A DNA stretch of 64,000 nucleotides, taken from Eustoma russellianum (Eukaryota > Streptophyta > Magnoliopsida > Gentianales > Gentianaceae). The DNA is taken from assembly GCA_036186865.1 (NCBI GenBank), contig AP025069.1, positions 20,397,859 through 20,461,858 on the forward strand, read 5' to 3'. The notes beneath the pieces are model-generated. The model saw nothing but the letters and a program-made list of their open reading frames with translations. It ran no database searches and had not been told where the DNA came from. Made by a program: the position numbers and the translations under genes. Positions 31,052-42,715 of the stretch are shown here, one piece after another. Every line of letters begins with the position of its first letter. Position 1 is the stretch's first letter.

Positions 31052-31373
31052 CGTGTGGTTTAAGAGGGGAAGAAGACTTTCCATTTCCATGTTTGTTGTC
31101 TTTGTGACTTCTCCAAATATTTCTCCATTTAATGAACTACTTAGTTCATTTAACTAAGTACTTCACTTAATGAACTAGTTTAGTTCATTAATGGTGGCAC
31201 CTGAAAATAGTTCAAACACAAAAATGTTTGCCATTTGACGTAAGCTTTAAAGCTTCATGGCTTGTTAGTACGGCAACATTATATAAAGTATATAAGGCAG
31301 GTTTGTCGCAAAAACGTGTCAAGTCATAAAATGTATGCATTTTGTGAATCACTCAAACCCCTTTTTCTCAACA
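28653..31373 (+). repeat. Long LTR-like block A (2.7 kb)
   Basis: Starts TGTAGGACCTACAAGG, ends CTCAACA. It matches the reverse complement of 38530-41578 along nearly its whole length with many small differences. It includes hairpins built on ACATGCTGA/TCAGCATGT (29959-29983 and 30096-30121) and a TA microsatellite (31012-31048) that the other copy lacks. No protein-coding signal was found. Best reading: an LTR of an unidentified, possibly non-autonomous LTR retrotransposon. Confidence 0.72.
31012..31048. repeat. TA microsatellite in block A
   Basis: An almost uninterrupted TA run of about 18 units, absent from the equivalent part of the solo LTR at 38530-41578. Confidence 0.9.
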
Positions 31374-31378
31374 TTGTG

Positions 31379-32295
31379 CCTTCACCTACTTGTTGTGTTT
31401 TTTGCCGGAATGCCACAATTGATCACAATCCTGTTTTTACACTTGTCCTGTTATCAAGATGCTTTGGATACACTTAGCGACGGTCTTTCAAGGACCGCTG
31501 CCAAATGCGTCTACATTTAAACAATATTTACGTAATTGGTGGTATCGGTCTCGTCGTACAACTATGCATGGACAACTGGCTGCAGTTGTTCTGTTAACTG
31601 CAGCTTGGGCTATCTGGAAGGCTTACGCGTCAGTATAGTTTGGCGATGCGGCATTTTCTATGGCAAGGCTCTGTGAGCGAATCCGTCAAGAGGTTTTCAA
31701 ATAATGCTTATCGGTGTCTGGAAGCAAATTTGCGGTATCTATTCAGTCATTGATTGATCAGCATTATTCTCCACCATTGCAACCTAGACGGCTACAGATA
31801 CTTCGTTGGCAGTTACCGCCGTCAGGCAAATTAAAAATGAATGTGGATGCGGCGGCGGGTAGACGAGGAGTAGCGGGAGGAGCAATTTTACGTGATGATG
31901 CAGGAAACATAGTCCAAGCTGTTTGTTTCATGTTGCCAACGTTACCACCGCTGCATGCTGAGCTTCAAGCGCTACTTTTCTCCATCATCTTTATCATTAC
32001 AGCCGGTTACATGAATCTTGAGGTGGAAGTTGACTGCTTGGCGCTTTTGAATATTCTTCATAATCATACTTCGGGATCCTTACGCTTCGATAAGGACTGT
32101 GACCGTCTCAGGTTATTTCTGATGTTTTTCTGCGTATCATTATCGTATGTCCCGCGTGAGGTAAACTCTGCAGCGCATTACCTCGCACAGTATGGGCTCA
32201 TGCACAGGCAAACACATGTCTTCGCTCTACCATCAGATCTTCCTCCGCTTGTACGTGGCAGCTTACAAACAGACATTCATACAGCCTACGTTTGA
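31379..32295 (+). pseudogene. LINE copy 2 ORF2: zinc-binding segment and RNase H
   Basis: Continues from 28251 with CVFC and a downstream histidine of the zf-RVT type. An RNase H domain in one open frame follows (31714-32295): LKMNVDAAAGRRG, GGAILRDDAGN, LHAELQALLFS, LEVEVDC (catalytic D, E, D residues visible), ending YVPREVNSAAHYLAQYGLM and the C-terminal tail. Stops or shifts near 31477-31700 separate it from the zinc-binding part. The domain cleaves RNA in RNA-DNA hybrids. Confidence 0.85.
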
Positions 32296-32945
32296 GCTTA
32301 GCATGCTCATGGAAGTTTACATTTTTCCCGCCTGCATCTCTCTGATGTGGGTGGTTGGGTATGCATTCTTACATACTTATTCTTTATTTCGTTTTCTTAT
32401 TGCTGGATGCCTAATGCTTGATGTCTTTCCTGTGCTGAGGCTCGCCCTTGGCATGTTGCTGTCCGTTGCTCGTTACCTTGCTGGACGTGGCTCATTTTTA
32501 GTTTTGTTGCCCGAACCTTTCTTTGTGTCGGGCGACCCGGGTACTGTTATCTTGCTCATATCACTGTGGCATATTTCGCATTTTGGCTATTGTGTTTATG
32601 TGATGGTTTATGCACTTTTCTTCTTGAGGTGCAAGGTCTATCAAGGGAGAAGTTTCGAATGCTTGACGTTGATTAAATGGAGAAGCGCTGTAGGTTTCAC
32701 GCCGACTGATTGCCTGACGTTGTCTCGCCGACTGGATGCTCAATCAATACACTCTATGTATTTATTTTTCTTATATAGACGTATGATTGTTCCACTTTCT
32801 CTGTTTTTATATGTCTTTCGCTTGTTATTTTGTTTAGTTTGGGAGAGTCTCCCTCCATAGGGATATGCGTGATGTAACTACGGTATTTCTCCGCCATAAG
32901 TGAGGCCGATATTATTAATAAAATGCCCGGACAGTACCGCCCGTC
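32296..32945 (+). other. LINE copy 2 3' UTR and end
   Basis: Untranslated tail of the LINE. An open frame here (32192-32860) has no recognisable domain. The family stem-loop CTCCGCCATAAGTGAGG is at 32889-32905, followed by AATAAAA at about 32915. Confidence 0.7.
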
Positions 32946-32957
32946 CTTTTCACCTAA

Positions 32958-32997
<40 letters not shown>
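32958..32997. repeat. TA microsatellite after LINE copy 2
   Basis: A TA run of about 19 units following the LINE 3' end. A TA/TG microsatellite also borders the other end of the LINE (to 24565). 32998-33129 holds nothing recognisable. Confidence 0.9.
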
Positions 32998-32999
<2 letters not shown>

Positions 33000-33649
33000 C
33001 CATTGTACATCAAATATATCCCTAAAATATACTTAAACACCAACCATATCCACAGCTCCCATATAACAGTACTTTCGGCCACAACATATATCTAAACAAT
33101 TTGTACAAGCGAATTCATAATCATATACATTTTTTAGATGAAGTATATTTTATTAAATCGAAGCCTCACTTTTGGCGGAGGAAAACCATATTACATTAAT
33201 GTATATCATATGAAAAATGGAAATATAAAGCAGTGATGATTGTCATCCTCCAATCATATATGATATGACGCATTAAAACCTTGCCAAGTAAAACCACCCG
33301 TGTGGATAAAACCTTGGCGAAGGAAAAAGTGTACATATTTATATCATTGGAGAGAAGACTCAATACAAAAATAAGCCAATAAGACAACAGAAAATATATA
33401 GCCATGCCCGCCTTTGCCTATGTCCTACAATATACATATATTGGTTCGGTGCCTTCCTCGGAACACTGAAGCATCCCCAGCCGTCCTTGAGTATATTGTC
33501 CCCAGCATTTATCCGCATCAAAAGATAATAATACATCAGTAATCTGTCAAAGAACTGGAGAGTAAAGATATGTAATAAGGTATAATTAACGTACCCAACC
33601 GCCCGCATGAGCATGTAAGCGGAACAAGAGGAAATATCCAACATAGACG

Positions 33650-34230
33650 TCATCGTCGGATGTATGGCGTGTGAATATCCGTCATCAAGCTGCCCCGGGC
33701 CCTTGGTGGTAGGTCACTCTCACGAGCAAAAGAACATAGCTTACCACTCATCATTTCATGCCGTGCTAAGAAATGTGCGACATTGTTCCCTTGCCGTGGT
33801 ATATAAGCTATTGAGACTGCCATGTAGGTCTGCACCATCAATACTCGATCATAATCCGTACCCAGTCGGGATGCAAACGATGTCGGATGGTGGAGCATTT
33901 CCAGCAAGGGTTTGCAATCTATCTCCATGGCATATTCAGTGAATCCACAAGTTGCAACATAGAGGAGAGAGAATAACAGTGCCTGCAACTCTGCATGTAA
34001 CGGAGGCAAAGCCGGCAAAGGAAAACAAACGGCCAAGACAAATCTGCCTGCATCATTTCTCAAAAGTGCTCCTCCTGCTGCCCCTGGCGTCCAGCAGCTG
34101 CATCTATGTTTAGTTTTAGTTTGCCTGAAGGTGGTAGTCTCCATCGTATAATCTGTATTTGTCGAGATCTTAATTGAGGTGAGTAGCATGTAGAGATCAA
34201 GAGTGGGATGGAAGCCACAAGAACACCTGA
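33650..34230 (-). pseudogene. LINE copy 3: RNase H
   Basis: LKLNIDAAAGRQG lies in one frame (34060-34299). After a one-base shift the rest (GGALLRNDAGR, LHAELQALLFS, EYAMEIDC, SIAYIPRQGNNVAHFLARHEM) lies in the frame 33650-34432. The catalytic residues are recognisable. It ends SLMTDIHTPYIRR, closely like copy 2 (SLQTDIHTAYV). Confidence 0.85.
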
Positions 34231-34250
34231 CCCTGGTGAGGAGTCCCACT

Positions 34251-34862
34251 CTACCATATATATTGGCTGTAAGGAAAGATACTTCCCGGTGTTCGACAAG
34301 AAGAGTAACCATGATGAAGCGTAAATTGTCCATGCTCAGCATCCAGCCAAGACAAGCCATCCTGGGTATTGTCCGTGTGAAACGCATAAAAGGAATGAAT
34401 CTTACACAAGCGTTTCCAATCGGCAGAGTCATATATAAGTGCCCGCATTACGCCTCTAATTCCATACTTCTGTCGAAGATACTGAGCCCAAGATGACTGG
34501 GACGTTTGATACATCCACCACAACTTACACTCATAAGCCATTTGTAACACCTCAGGACTATGAAGCCCCAGTCCACCCTCAGTCTTAGGGCGATAAACCA
34601 CAATCCATACTCTCCAGTGATGTCGGCCTCCCCATAGAATCTGGGACATTTTACGATTCAACTCAGCGATGATACTTTTAGGAAGACGTGCACTAGCCAT
34701 TATATGCAGAGGGATGGCCGAAAGGACTGACTGGATGAGGGTTAATCTCCCTGCCATACTGAGAATCTTTTGCGACCAACCTGTTAACCTTACATCAAAA
34801 TGGGCCAACAGAGATGTACAATACTGAGATCGATTAATGCCTTTGAACAGATAAGAACCCAA
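34251..34862 (-). pseudogene. LINE copy 3: RT C-terminal part
   Basis: Open frame beginning GSYLFKGINRSQYCTSLLAHF, the RT thumb region, with GWSQKILSMAGRLTLIQSVLSAI, LPKSIIAELNRKMSQILW and TEGGLGLHSPEVLQMAYECK. The palm with the catalytic aspartates is absent through 5' truncation. The frame ends near the internal deletion that removes the zinc-binding segment. Confidence 0.85.
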
Positions 34863-34877
34863 ATATAATGGGAAGGG

Positions 34878-34898
34878 CAGTCACACACACACACACAC

Positions 34899-34950
<52 letters not shown>
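34878..34950. repeat. CA/TA compound microsatellite
   Basis: CACACA run (about 34880-34902) followed by a long TA run, at the truncated 5' end of LINE copy 3. Confidence 0.92.
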
Positions 34951-34951
<1 letters not shown>

Positions 34952-35685
34952 GAACACACATAATTATTAGGCATAACATGTACGATTTGTGTCACACATA
35001 TACATATATACAAAGAATTCATACAACTATGCATTCAAGAATACTCATGCATGATCCAATTTTATTACCGACATAAATGTATAGATTTTCGCAAGACATA
35101 GCAAGTATAAGGAGATTACTTACCTATCTCAATATTCTGTACCGTACAATTGAATTGGGGTTTGGTTGAATCGGGTAAAATTCCTTGTCTTGCCCTTAAA
35201 ACACCACGGATGGAATGGCAAAGGATGTGCATCACTTTTTGTTTCTTTTTTGTTTGTCGTTGATGTTGGCTACGGGTGGTGAAGGGACAATTTGATGAAT
35301 TTGTTTTCTTCCAGCAGAGGAGCGGCTGAAGGTTGGGAAAAAAATAAAGGTATTGCAGTTACCTCTGGCGGCAGGCGTGGAATGGAGTTTTGGAAGGGTA
35401 AAGTGATAATTAAATTCTTGTGTGCATGGAAAAGAGGAGTGGCCGGCCATTATTTAAAAATATATTAGGGTTTAGTTTAGGATGATTTCAATAGTATAGA
35501 TAGGTTATCTAAGTATACTCCAACTAAGTTTAAGATTTATCATGGAAATTCTATCATATTTTCCTATTTGGATTTGATTTATGACTTATCCTAATTTCAA
35601 AATTCTAAATAGACTAGGATTTATCATCTTAGTTTTATTTAATTTATTTTTCTTTTCTCTTTTTTAACCTCTAAGGGGCATAAAC
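34951..35685. other. AT-rich stretch, nothing recognised
   Basis: No domain, RNA gene, terminal repeat or convincing long frame was found on either strand. Short frames here lack any recognisable motif. Confidence 0.6.
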
Positions 35686-38515
35686 GTAACACAACCAGTC
35701 CAGAATTGTGTCAAGACGGTGCACCATGATCATAACATAACATAACATATCATAACATGCGTCGATGAAATCAATTGTCTCATCAGAATGTTTCGTTATG
35801 CATGAGAACTTTTGAAAACAATTTCGCATAAGAACTTCAAAACATTTCATGAGATGCAAATATGGATGCATATGCTCGGTTTTGGGTCTCTCTAATCATT
35901 CTAAAATTTCATCCTCATAAATCCATAACTTATCTACTTCATGTATGTCTTAACTTAAGGAAAATACCATTCTTAGCCCCCGAAAAGGTACTCTCGGCCA
36001 AGCCCTTTAAACAGCCCTATTTTGGGCAATTTCATCCATCACCACTTTCTTAAATTGTATATTCCACATACAACTCATGATGTAGCCCTTAATCATCTAA
36101 GACACTTATTTCATATTTACTTTAACATGTCATAAGAAAATACATAACATAGTCAAAATTTATTTCATAGCACACTTTATATATACTTGTGTCTATGACA
36201 ATGTAACAAGATTGTTTATTCCACCAAATGGCCTTATGGCCGGGCTATGCATGCATATGTACACATATATTTTTACAATTTGTAACAATCTTGTTCATTC
36301 CATTTTAAGGCCTTGTGGTCGAATACATGCTTTGATGTACATACATATATAGCTTCACGACATGTAACAACTTATTTCATTCCATGTTGGGGCCTTATGG
36401 CCGAATGTTAGTGCCTTTTCTTAGCCACATAAATTTCATCTTTTCTCATCTTATACATATATATTATGAGCTTAACATTTATTCTTTTTACATGCATTAT
36501 AGTTTCCATCAAATGATAACTTTCAAGGTTAAGAACACATGAAAAATATATACAACATAAAAATGATGAAAACTATGAAAAGTTAACTTTTTGAGCCATG
36601 AACATCATTAATATACACATCACGAAGATAGATGATCAAGCTCAAGTGAGGAGCCAAAAAGGCCTTATGGCCGTACGTATATATGTGTGTATATATGAGA
36701 TCATGCTTATGATGCATATATAAACATGCTAAAACAAGATCATCAAAACATATGAAACGCAATTTACCATAAAAGATACATACTTGATGACCATCTTGGA
36801 AAAATACATAAACAAGTGTATTAGAGTTGCATTCTTAGTACACTTTTCTTGACATATCATATGTTTTCATTTTATTTTGTTTAACTTCTACATACATCAC
36901 CTGAGAATATTCATATCATTTCATTTATACATAAAAGCCCATCCTTTTGTATGCTGGTCGAATTTTAGGATATGAATAAGACAATATATACATCACACAG
37001 AAACATATACTTTTCATATTCTTACTATTAAAATCTTGAACATACTACATGAATGATCCAACTTTGATATGAACATATATGCTTAACCGTTAAAAATCCA
37101 TGAAGGATCTAGGAAGAATACTTGCCTTCACACTTAGTTCAACTGAAGATTTCTTCACTTGGCTTGGAATAAATCTTTCTCATTTCTCCTTGTACATAGG
37201 CACAGTTTTGAGAAGAAAAAGAGAGCATCAGTGAGCAACTATGGAAAGTGATACATAGATGAACTTAGAATCATTTCGCATGAAGTACTTACCTTGCTTC
37301 ACCTTGTTCTTTGGTTCTACAATTTTTGGCTATTTTCACTTGCTGATGGTGGTGTTTAATTTTCTTGGCTTGAAGTCATAGTGTGATGTGAAGAGAAGAA
37401 GTTTTTCTCTTGGTTTTCCCTTGCTTAACTATCGGCCATGGAGGATTAAGGGGAGTTGGAAGACTTGTTTTTCTTCTTGGAGAGGAAAAAAAGTTGTTCT
37501 TATATATGTAACTTGGCTAAATGTGAGATGAGAAGAAAGAGAGAGTTTTCTCTCTTTCATAGAGTGAGGGGACAGTTTTGGGGTGAGAAAGTGGGGTGGA
37601 AGGCTTCATCATGAAATTTTAGATGGTTTAGTAAGAAGACGTGATGTTTTGCATGTATTGGAAAGAAAAGAGGGTGAACTGTTTGAAAGAAAAATATTCC
37701 CTTTTTGATTAGGAGAGTGACCGGTTGGAGGGTGGGTAATGAAGTGGAAGAATTCATCATGAAGTATTGGAAAGAGTTGAAATAAAACATGATGGAAACT
37801 TGTCTTGAAGTGTAAGAAGATCGAGTGTAAAAGAAAATAAAATTTTCCTCCTTTTTGTCCAAAGGTTGCCGGTTATGGGAGTTGAGAAATGGAGGGTGGG
37901 TTGGTTGGTTGTGTAAGAAGATGTAAAAAAGGGTGTAAGAAATGTGTAAGAGGATGTAAACTTTTGGGTAGAAGAAAATAATGTCTTCTTGGTTGAAGAA
38001 GACAACAGAAATCTTTCTTCCAATTGTATAGGGGTGGGCCGCCTAATGGGGTTGGGAGTGGGTAGAAATAGGACAAAATGCCATCATTTGGTTTCTACAC
38101 AATTTTCTACACTTGGTATTCTGTTGGGGTATTATTCTAACCATAATTTCTCCTTCTTTTTTTACCCATGGTCGATTTCTACATGCATATATATATGTAT
38201 ATTTATTTTTCTTTCTTCTTTCCCAAAATATTTGTTACGTCCTACTTTCTTTCCCCTTAATTAAAGTGGTTTTAATTTCTTGTGTCATGTCTTTTAGTTT
38301 TGATTTAATTTAGCTTAATGATTTAAGTTGTTACCAACTAGTCTTATTTAAGTTTTATCGTGAAATTGCAAAATGTTTGTTACTTAATTTCGTCTTATAT
38401 CGATATATTGGTTAATTTATCGATCAATTATTTTTTCGAGCGTTACTAACCCCGATACACTATCTTAATTTAATTTATATTATCGGACTATTGTAAAACT
38501 GGGAGTGTAACCTAA
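35686..38515 (-). repeat. Probable gypsy-type solo LTR, minus strand
   Basis: Read on the minus strand it opens GTTACACTCCCAGTTTTAC (38507), like the first bases of gypsy LTRs. It then has a long pyrimidine-rich stretch, a TATA-like TATATAAG near 37500, a leader, GAAGGCAAGTATTC (about 37125, like the donor in the other gypsy LTRs) and a GGTGCACCG motif near its end (about 35725) like the other LTR ends. Four GGCC-ATAA-GGCC type palindromes lie at 36225-36670. The terminal TG/CA and a target duplication could not be seen, so boundaries are approximate. No coding region. Confidence 0.5.
36225..36675. repeat. Spaced GGCCTTATGGCC palindromes
   Basis: GGCCTTATGGCC occurs near 36230, 36391 and 36662, with a variant GGCCTTGTGGTC near 36311. 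Neighbouring words (GTAACAA, TTCATTCCAT) are repeated as well. Each forms a 4-bp stem with a 4-base loop. They occupy about the place where the other gypsy LTRs have their hairpin arrays. Confidence 0.6.
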
Positions 38516-38524
38516 TGATATGAA

Positions 38525-38529
38525 CTAGT
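38525..38529. other. Target-site duplication CTAGT (left copy)
   Basis: Matches 41579-41583 and immediately flanks the TG/CA ends of the solo LTR. Confidence 0.85.
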
Positions 38530-41500
38530 TGTAGAGAAAAGTGGTTTGAGTGATTTCAAATACATGATTTAAATGTGCACAAAAACAAGCATAAGATAAA
38601 ACGTGCATAAGATATACATGTATGCATGATACATTGCTATTACTTGCCTTATTTAGCTTATATATAATGTTGCCCGGACTAACGAGCCATGAAGCGTTAA
38701 AGCTTACATCATATGGAAAACATTTGTTGTGCTTATACTATTTTCAGGTTGCCACTATTAATGAACTAAACTAGTTCATTAAGTGAAGTACTTAGTTTAT
38801 TAAACTAAGTAGTTCATTAAAAGAAGCCACATTTTTTGAATAAAGGCACAAAGGCAACAAAGCTAAGAAGGAAAGTTTTCTCCTCCTCCCCTTCTTAAAT
38901 ACACACGCCTATATGCATATATATTACACATATTTTCAGATTTTTTGAATAAAGGCACATACACATGTATTCCAACGTACTACCGACACGTTATATATTT
39001 TACGTACGTACGTTAACGTCACACCACTATACTTAACTCATATTTATGAGTATATTCAGGTCTTATATCATATGATATAAGATATGGTGATGACAATTAA
39101 ATACGACACGATGAAAGGTTCTAAACCAAAAATTGTCGTATCGGGCGAATACCGAAACTTCGCCAACGTGTCACGTACTTGCCATAAATAGATTGCCAGC
39201 CTCTATACCTCAAAAATCATTATTATTTTCGTGGGTTACATGTAATATTCAGCCAAAAATACTTTCCATGTTGGCACACACAAATTACTCCACATTAAGG
39301 CCAAAATGTGAAGATTCCAAGTTTAATTTTGTCACATGTGAATGGTACCACTTTAGACCAGCCAAGTGCTGAGATCTAAAGTATATATTATATATATTAT
39401 GTATAACATAATATATATAACATGTGCAAAAGTTGGAATTTAAATTACAGAAAAATCGGGTAATCGATAAATATCGAAAATTCGGTTTTTCTACGCACAC
39501 AACACATGGAACGTTTTTTGTATATCATGTGACACGTATCTAGACACTTTTACATATGTTATACATCTTAAAGTGTTTCTAGAAAATTAAATTAAGGGCT
39601 GATTGGAATATAACATGTGTGTATTATTAAATGTGCATTATTTTACAAAGTTAGCAAAAATAATTTTCAGCACATGTATATACATTGCCTAACGCCCCTA
39701 CAGCTGAGATGGAGCTTATTTGGAGCCTGTTGGCATATTGATTGGTCAAGGATCAATCATACAATGTTGGTGAATTAAAGAGAGAAGCTACAAATGGTAA
39801 GATTTCAAACCTTGTCTCATTTGAAACACATGCTGAAAATTTCAGCATGTGAGTTTAAAGGTGGCCGAATTTTATCAAGTAAATGAGGCATATTTTACTT
39901 CTTGAATTAAGTGAATTAATTGGGAGACAATTTGGAAGTCTTTGAATATTTTATGGAATAAAAAAAGTGATATTTTGAATATCACACATGCTGAAAAATT
40001 CAGCATGTGTGTAATGTATATGGCCGAAATATAGGCCACATGGTTGTCAAATTTTATTCCATATATGATGAGAATATTGTATACTAAATGTTGATTGAAT
40101 TCTTGAATTGAAACAATGCAAAATAGGCAACATATTGAAGAAAGAGTGGATATTACACATGCTGAAATTTCAGCATGTGCAAGACATGTTTATGGCCGAA
40201 TTTCTTACCCAATTTTGTGAGATATTATCTTGCTTAACTTTATGTGACAATCTTATGAATTATGGTAATTATTTTATGATGATTTTGGCACATGTTTTAA
40301 GTGTTATTCTCAGATTTTTCCAAGTCATCAATGATGACAACATTTATCCAATAAGAAGGTGCCAAGTAAGCGAAGCTTAAATGATCATCCAATAAGAAGA
40401 TGCCAAGTAAGCAAGGCCATGTCACAATGATGTCTTACATCCTCCCAAGGACTTAGAAGATAATTTTCAAGAGGGGGAAAGCACTCCAAGGGGGCGGGCA
40501 TATGCTTAAAAGGAAGGAGAAGAGCAAAAATAAAAACAAGAACAAGAGTTAAGTTGAAAGATCAAAAGTGTTCTAGCCTTCTTCTACATTCTCTTTCTTT
40601 CTTTCTTCTTGTAAGCCTATTGTATTCATATCTTTCAATCTTGAATAGGCTTGATACAGACCACCACATATTCCATATCTTTGTAAAAGATTGATCAAGG
40701 TGTGATCAATCTTCATTCTTGCGAGGTGGTGGTGTTCGTGCAAATTGTATTCACTATACAAGGTTTGTAAAGGGTTGGAGTTAGGTGTAACTCTATCAAC
40801 CCTGTGGTAAAGTGTAATATGTGTGTGTGATTAGTGTGAACCAAGGAAGGTGTTCCTTGAAGACTGGAGTAGGTTGTTGATAACTGAACCAGTATAAAAT
40901 TCTTGGTGTCATTTACTTTCAGCACTGATTTTCTGTTTCAGCATTATTTACTGTTTTTAATCACGTTTGTAAAAATAGTAAACGAATTTCAAAAATCACA
41001 AAACTTTCAGAAAATATAACTACACGTTCTAGGGTTCTTTTGGCGCAAGTTGCAACCCTTTTGGATAAGTATAAGTCAATCAAACATCAAAAGTTCTGAG
41101 ACTAGTGCAGTCTGATTTTCAGACTTGCAAAGGTTGAGACTTTGATTGTAGTTGACCTACTTTCTAAAAGAATTTTACAAAACTGTTTCAACCCACTTAA
41201 ATATAGTGTATAAGGAGTTAGTGGTCAAATTTTCAGAGCATTTGGACGTTCACACAAATAGGAATAAATTTTTCAAAACCATCTACCGTTTCTGGCAGAT
41301 TCGAGCAATCTGAGTACAACGGTTTTTGAAGGTGTTAAAGGTTGAATTTTAATTTTAAATTTTTTAGAGGACCCTCATAAAATCTTGAGACTAAGTTATC
41401 TCAAAATTCATAATTTTGGAGACCTATAACCTGGTTTTAAAAACGTTTTAAAACTTGGTCTGAAAACAGAATCTGTTTTCAGAAGTTGAGTGTTTAGGTT

Positions 41501-41578
41501 TAAACAAATTTTAAAAACCACACTTTCCGTACCACCTATTCAACCCCCCCTTCTAGTGGTTCCTTGGTAGATCCTACA
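38530..41578 (-). repeat. Solo LTR B (3.05 kb), inverted relative of block A
   Basis: Bounded on the plus strand by TGTAGAG and ATCCTACA and flanked by CTAGT on both sides (38525-38529 and 41579-41583), so it is a complete solo LTR. Its reverse complement aligns with 28653-31373. Three near-perfect hairpins lie at 39827-39851, 39983-40011 and 40156-40179. No domain was found in its short frames. Strand is assigned by comparison with block A. Confidence 0.82.
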
Positions 41579-41583
41579 CTAGT

Positions 41584-42715
41584 CATATACGATCAATATC
41601 CTAATTAATCTATCCAAGTTTTTATTCAAATAGCTATCGAACTTTTATTTTCCTTTCTATTATTTTATTCTTTTTCTACCGAACCGGAGATTGCGAGTCG
41701 TAACAAAAAGAGTTCAAAATACTTCACTATCTTGTAAGCTCAAGAATACACGACAAAGTATTGTACTACTATTTCTATTGTAACAAGAAAGGACAGTAAT
41801 AAGTGTTTGTAGAGTTAGACATGTTTGTATATATGCTTGAAAGCCTAAAATTTGAAGAACTAACTTAAAAGGACCCAATCATCAAACGTTATCATAATAT
41901 AAACTATTTGGTGTTGTAGTTACTCAAACTAATGGAATAGCCACGAAGAGCAACCAATGACTTATGGACAACGGTTGATCTATTCACATGTCAGAAGACA
42001 AAAACTTATTCACTAAGCTCAATATCGAAGATGGTAAAGCGGTTCACTTTAGGAATAAAGGAGTCAAAATCCTTGAACATTGAGAAATTGGTAACTCTTC
42101 TTTTACTACTAGTAATGTATTATATGTCGATGAGATCAGTATGATTTGATAAGTGTTAGTCACCGATGTAATGCTAATCTTCAAGTTGAATTTGTGAAAC
42201 AAAATGTATTGTGAATAGAATGATAAGTTGCTTTGCAGCTTTTAGAAAAAATAACATTTACCAACTTAGGTCACATGATTTTCTTCTCAAAGACCTTTGT
42301 GCCTAGTAGCTAAAAATAATTTGTCAAAGGCGAATCTTGTTAAGTCAAGTTTTAAGCCCAAATATGAAATCTCTACTATGAAACCTCTACAATAGCTTTA
42401 TATGGATTCGTGTGAGGATATTGGTATGGCAAGTTTAAGTGAAATATATTACACCTTTGTGGTGGTTGATGACTTCTCTAGATTTATTTAGGTTATGTTC
42501 TTAGCTTAAAAGAATGATGTACACCAGAGTTTATTAAGCTTTGCAAGAGATTAGAAAAGTTAAAATAATATAATATCAAAGGGTGACAGGGGTAGCGAGT
42601 TTGATGGTAAATTCCAAGATTTTTATTTATCTAAAGGGGTGTGGGCAGAGCTTCTCGGCTCTCCTCAATAAAATGGTACAGCTGAAAGAAAGAGTAGAAC
42701 CTTCACTTAGACTTC
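41584..42715 (+). pseudogene. SIRE-like copia fragment: knuckle, protease, integrase start
   Basis: From about 41770 it parallels 47570-48640 of the larger SIRE-like element: FYCNKKG knuckle remnant, KGPNHQ-like linker, protease (METNGQ..., GTRN-like), ISVSHRCNANLQVEF, GAG-pre-integrase remnants and the integrase core end (LNKMVQLKERVEP). Many stops and shifts. It ends near 42715 where an unrelated-strand env-like remnant begins, so the fragment is truncated at both ends. 41584-41770 was not recognised. Confidence 0.65.

Larger units (their letters stand above)
28252..31373 (+). mobile_element. Composite LTR-type insertion (TRIM-like doublet plus long LTR-like block)
   Basis: One insertion by its duplication, but made of two parts. 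28252-28640 is a complete TRIM-like mini element. 28653-31373 is a 2.7-kb LTR-like block (TGTAGGACC...CTCAACA) whose inverted relative stands alone at 38530-41578 with its own duplication. Between them are 12 bases resembling a second primer binding site start (ACTGATACCA). No coding capacity was recognised. How the two parts came to share one target duplication is not explained by simple nesting. Confidence 0.75.
24566..32945 (+). mobile_element. Plant L1-type LINE, copy 2 (5'-truncated, interrupted)
   Basis: Same family as copies 1 and 3. It begins abruptly inside ORF1, next to a microsatellite, which fits 5' truncation during target-primed reverse transcription. It runs through ORF2, is interrupted at 28252 by a composite LTR-type insertion (duplication TTGTG), resumes at 31374 and ends with the family 3' stem-loop (32889-32905), AATAAAA and another TA microsatellite. 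Confidence 0.87.
33130..34865 (-). mobile_element. Plant L1-type LINE, copy 3 (5'-truncated, internal deletion)
   Basis: Minus-strand copy. Its 3' end on the left has a T run (A tail), AATAAAATA-type signal and the family stem-loop at 33164-33181, plus the nested hairpin at 33283-33318. The element starts inside RT next to a CA/TA microsatellite. Relative to copies 1 and 2 a segment between the RT thumb and RNase H, including the zinc-binding part, is missing (near 34250). Confidence 0.87.

Noticed and set aside
30537..31520. Short frames in block A and at its border
   Set aside because: No motif; the last one covers the insertion boundary and the LINE zinc-binding remnant in mixed frames.
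32192..32860. 222-codon hydrophobic frame after LINE RNase H
   Set aside because: Overlaps the RNase H end in another frame and extends into 3' UTR; no family resemblance.
35671..35871. Possible third copy of the acidic micro-coding stretch (HSDETIDFIDACYDM) on the minus strand
   Set aside because: Only a loose resemblance, no tryptophan pair and no acceptor-like site before it.
37757..38023. Minus-strand Ser/Thr/Phe-rich frames near 37560-38076
   Set aside because: They come from pyrimidine-rich LTR leader sequence, with no domain.
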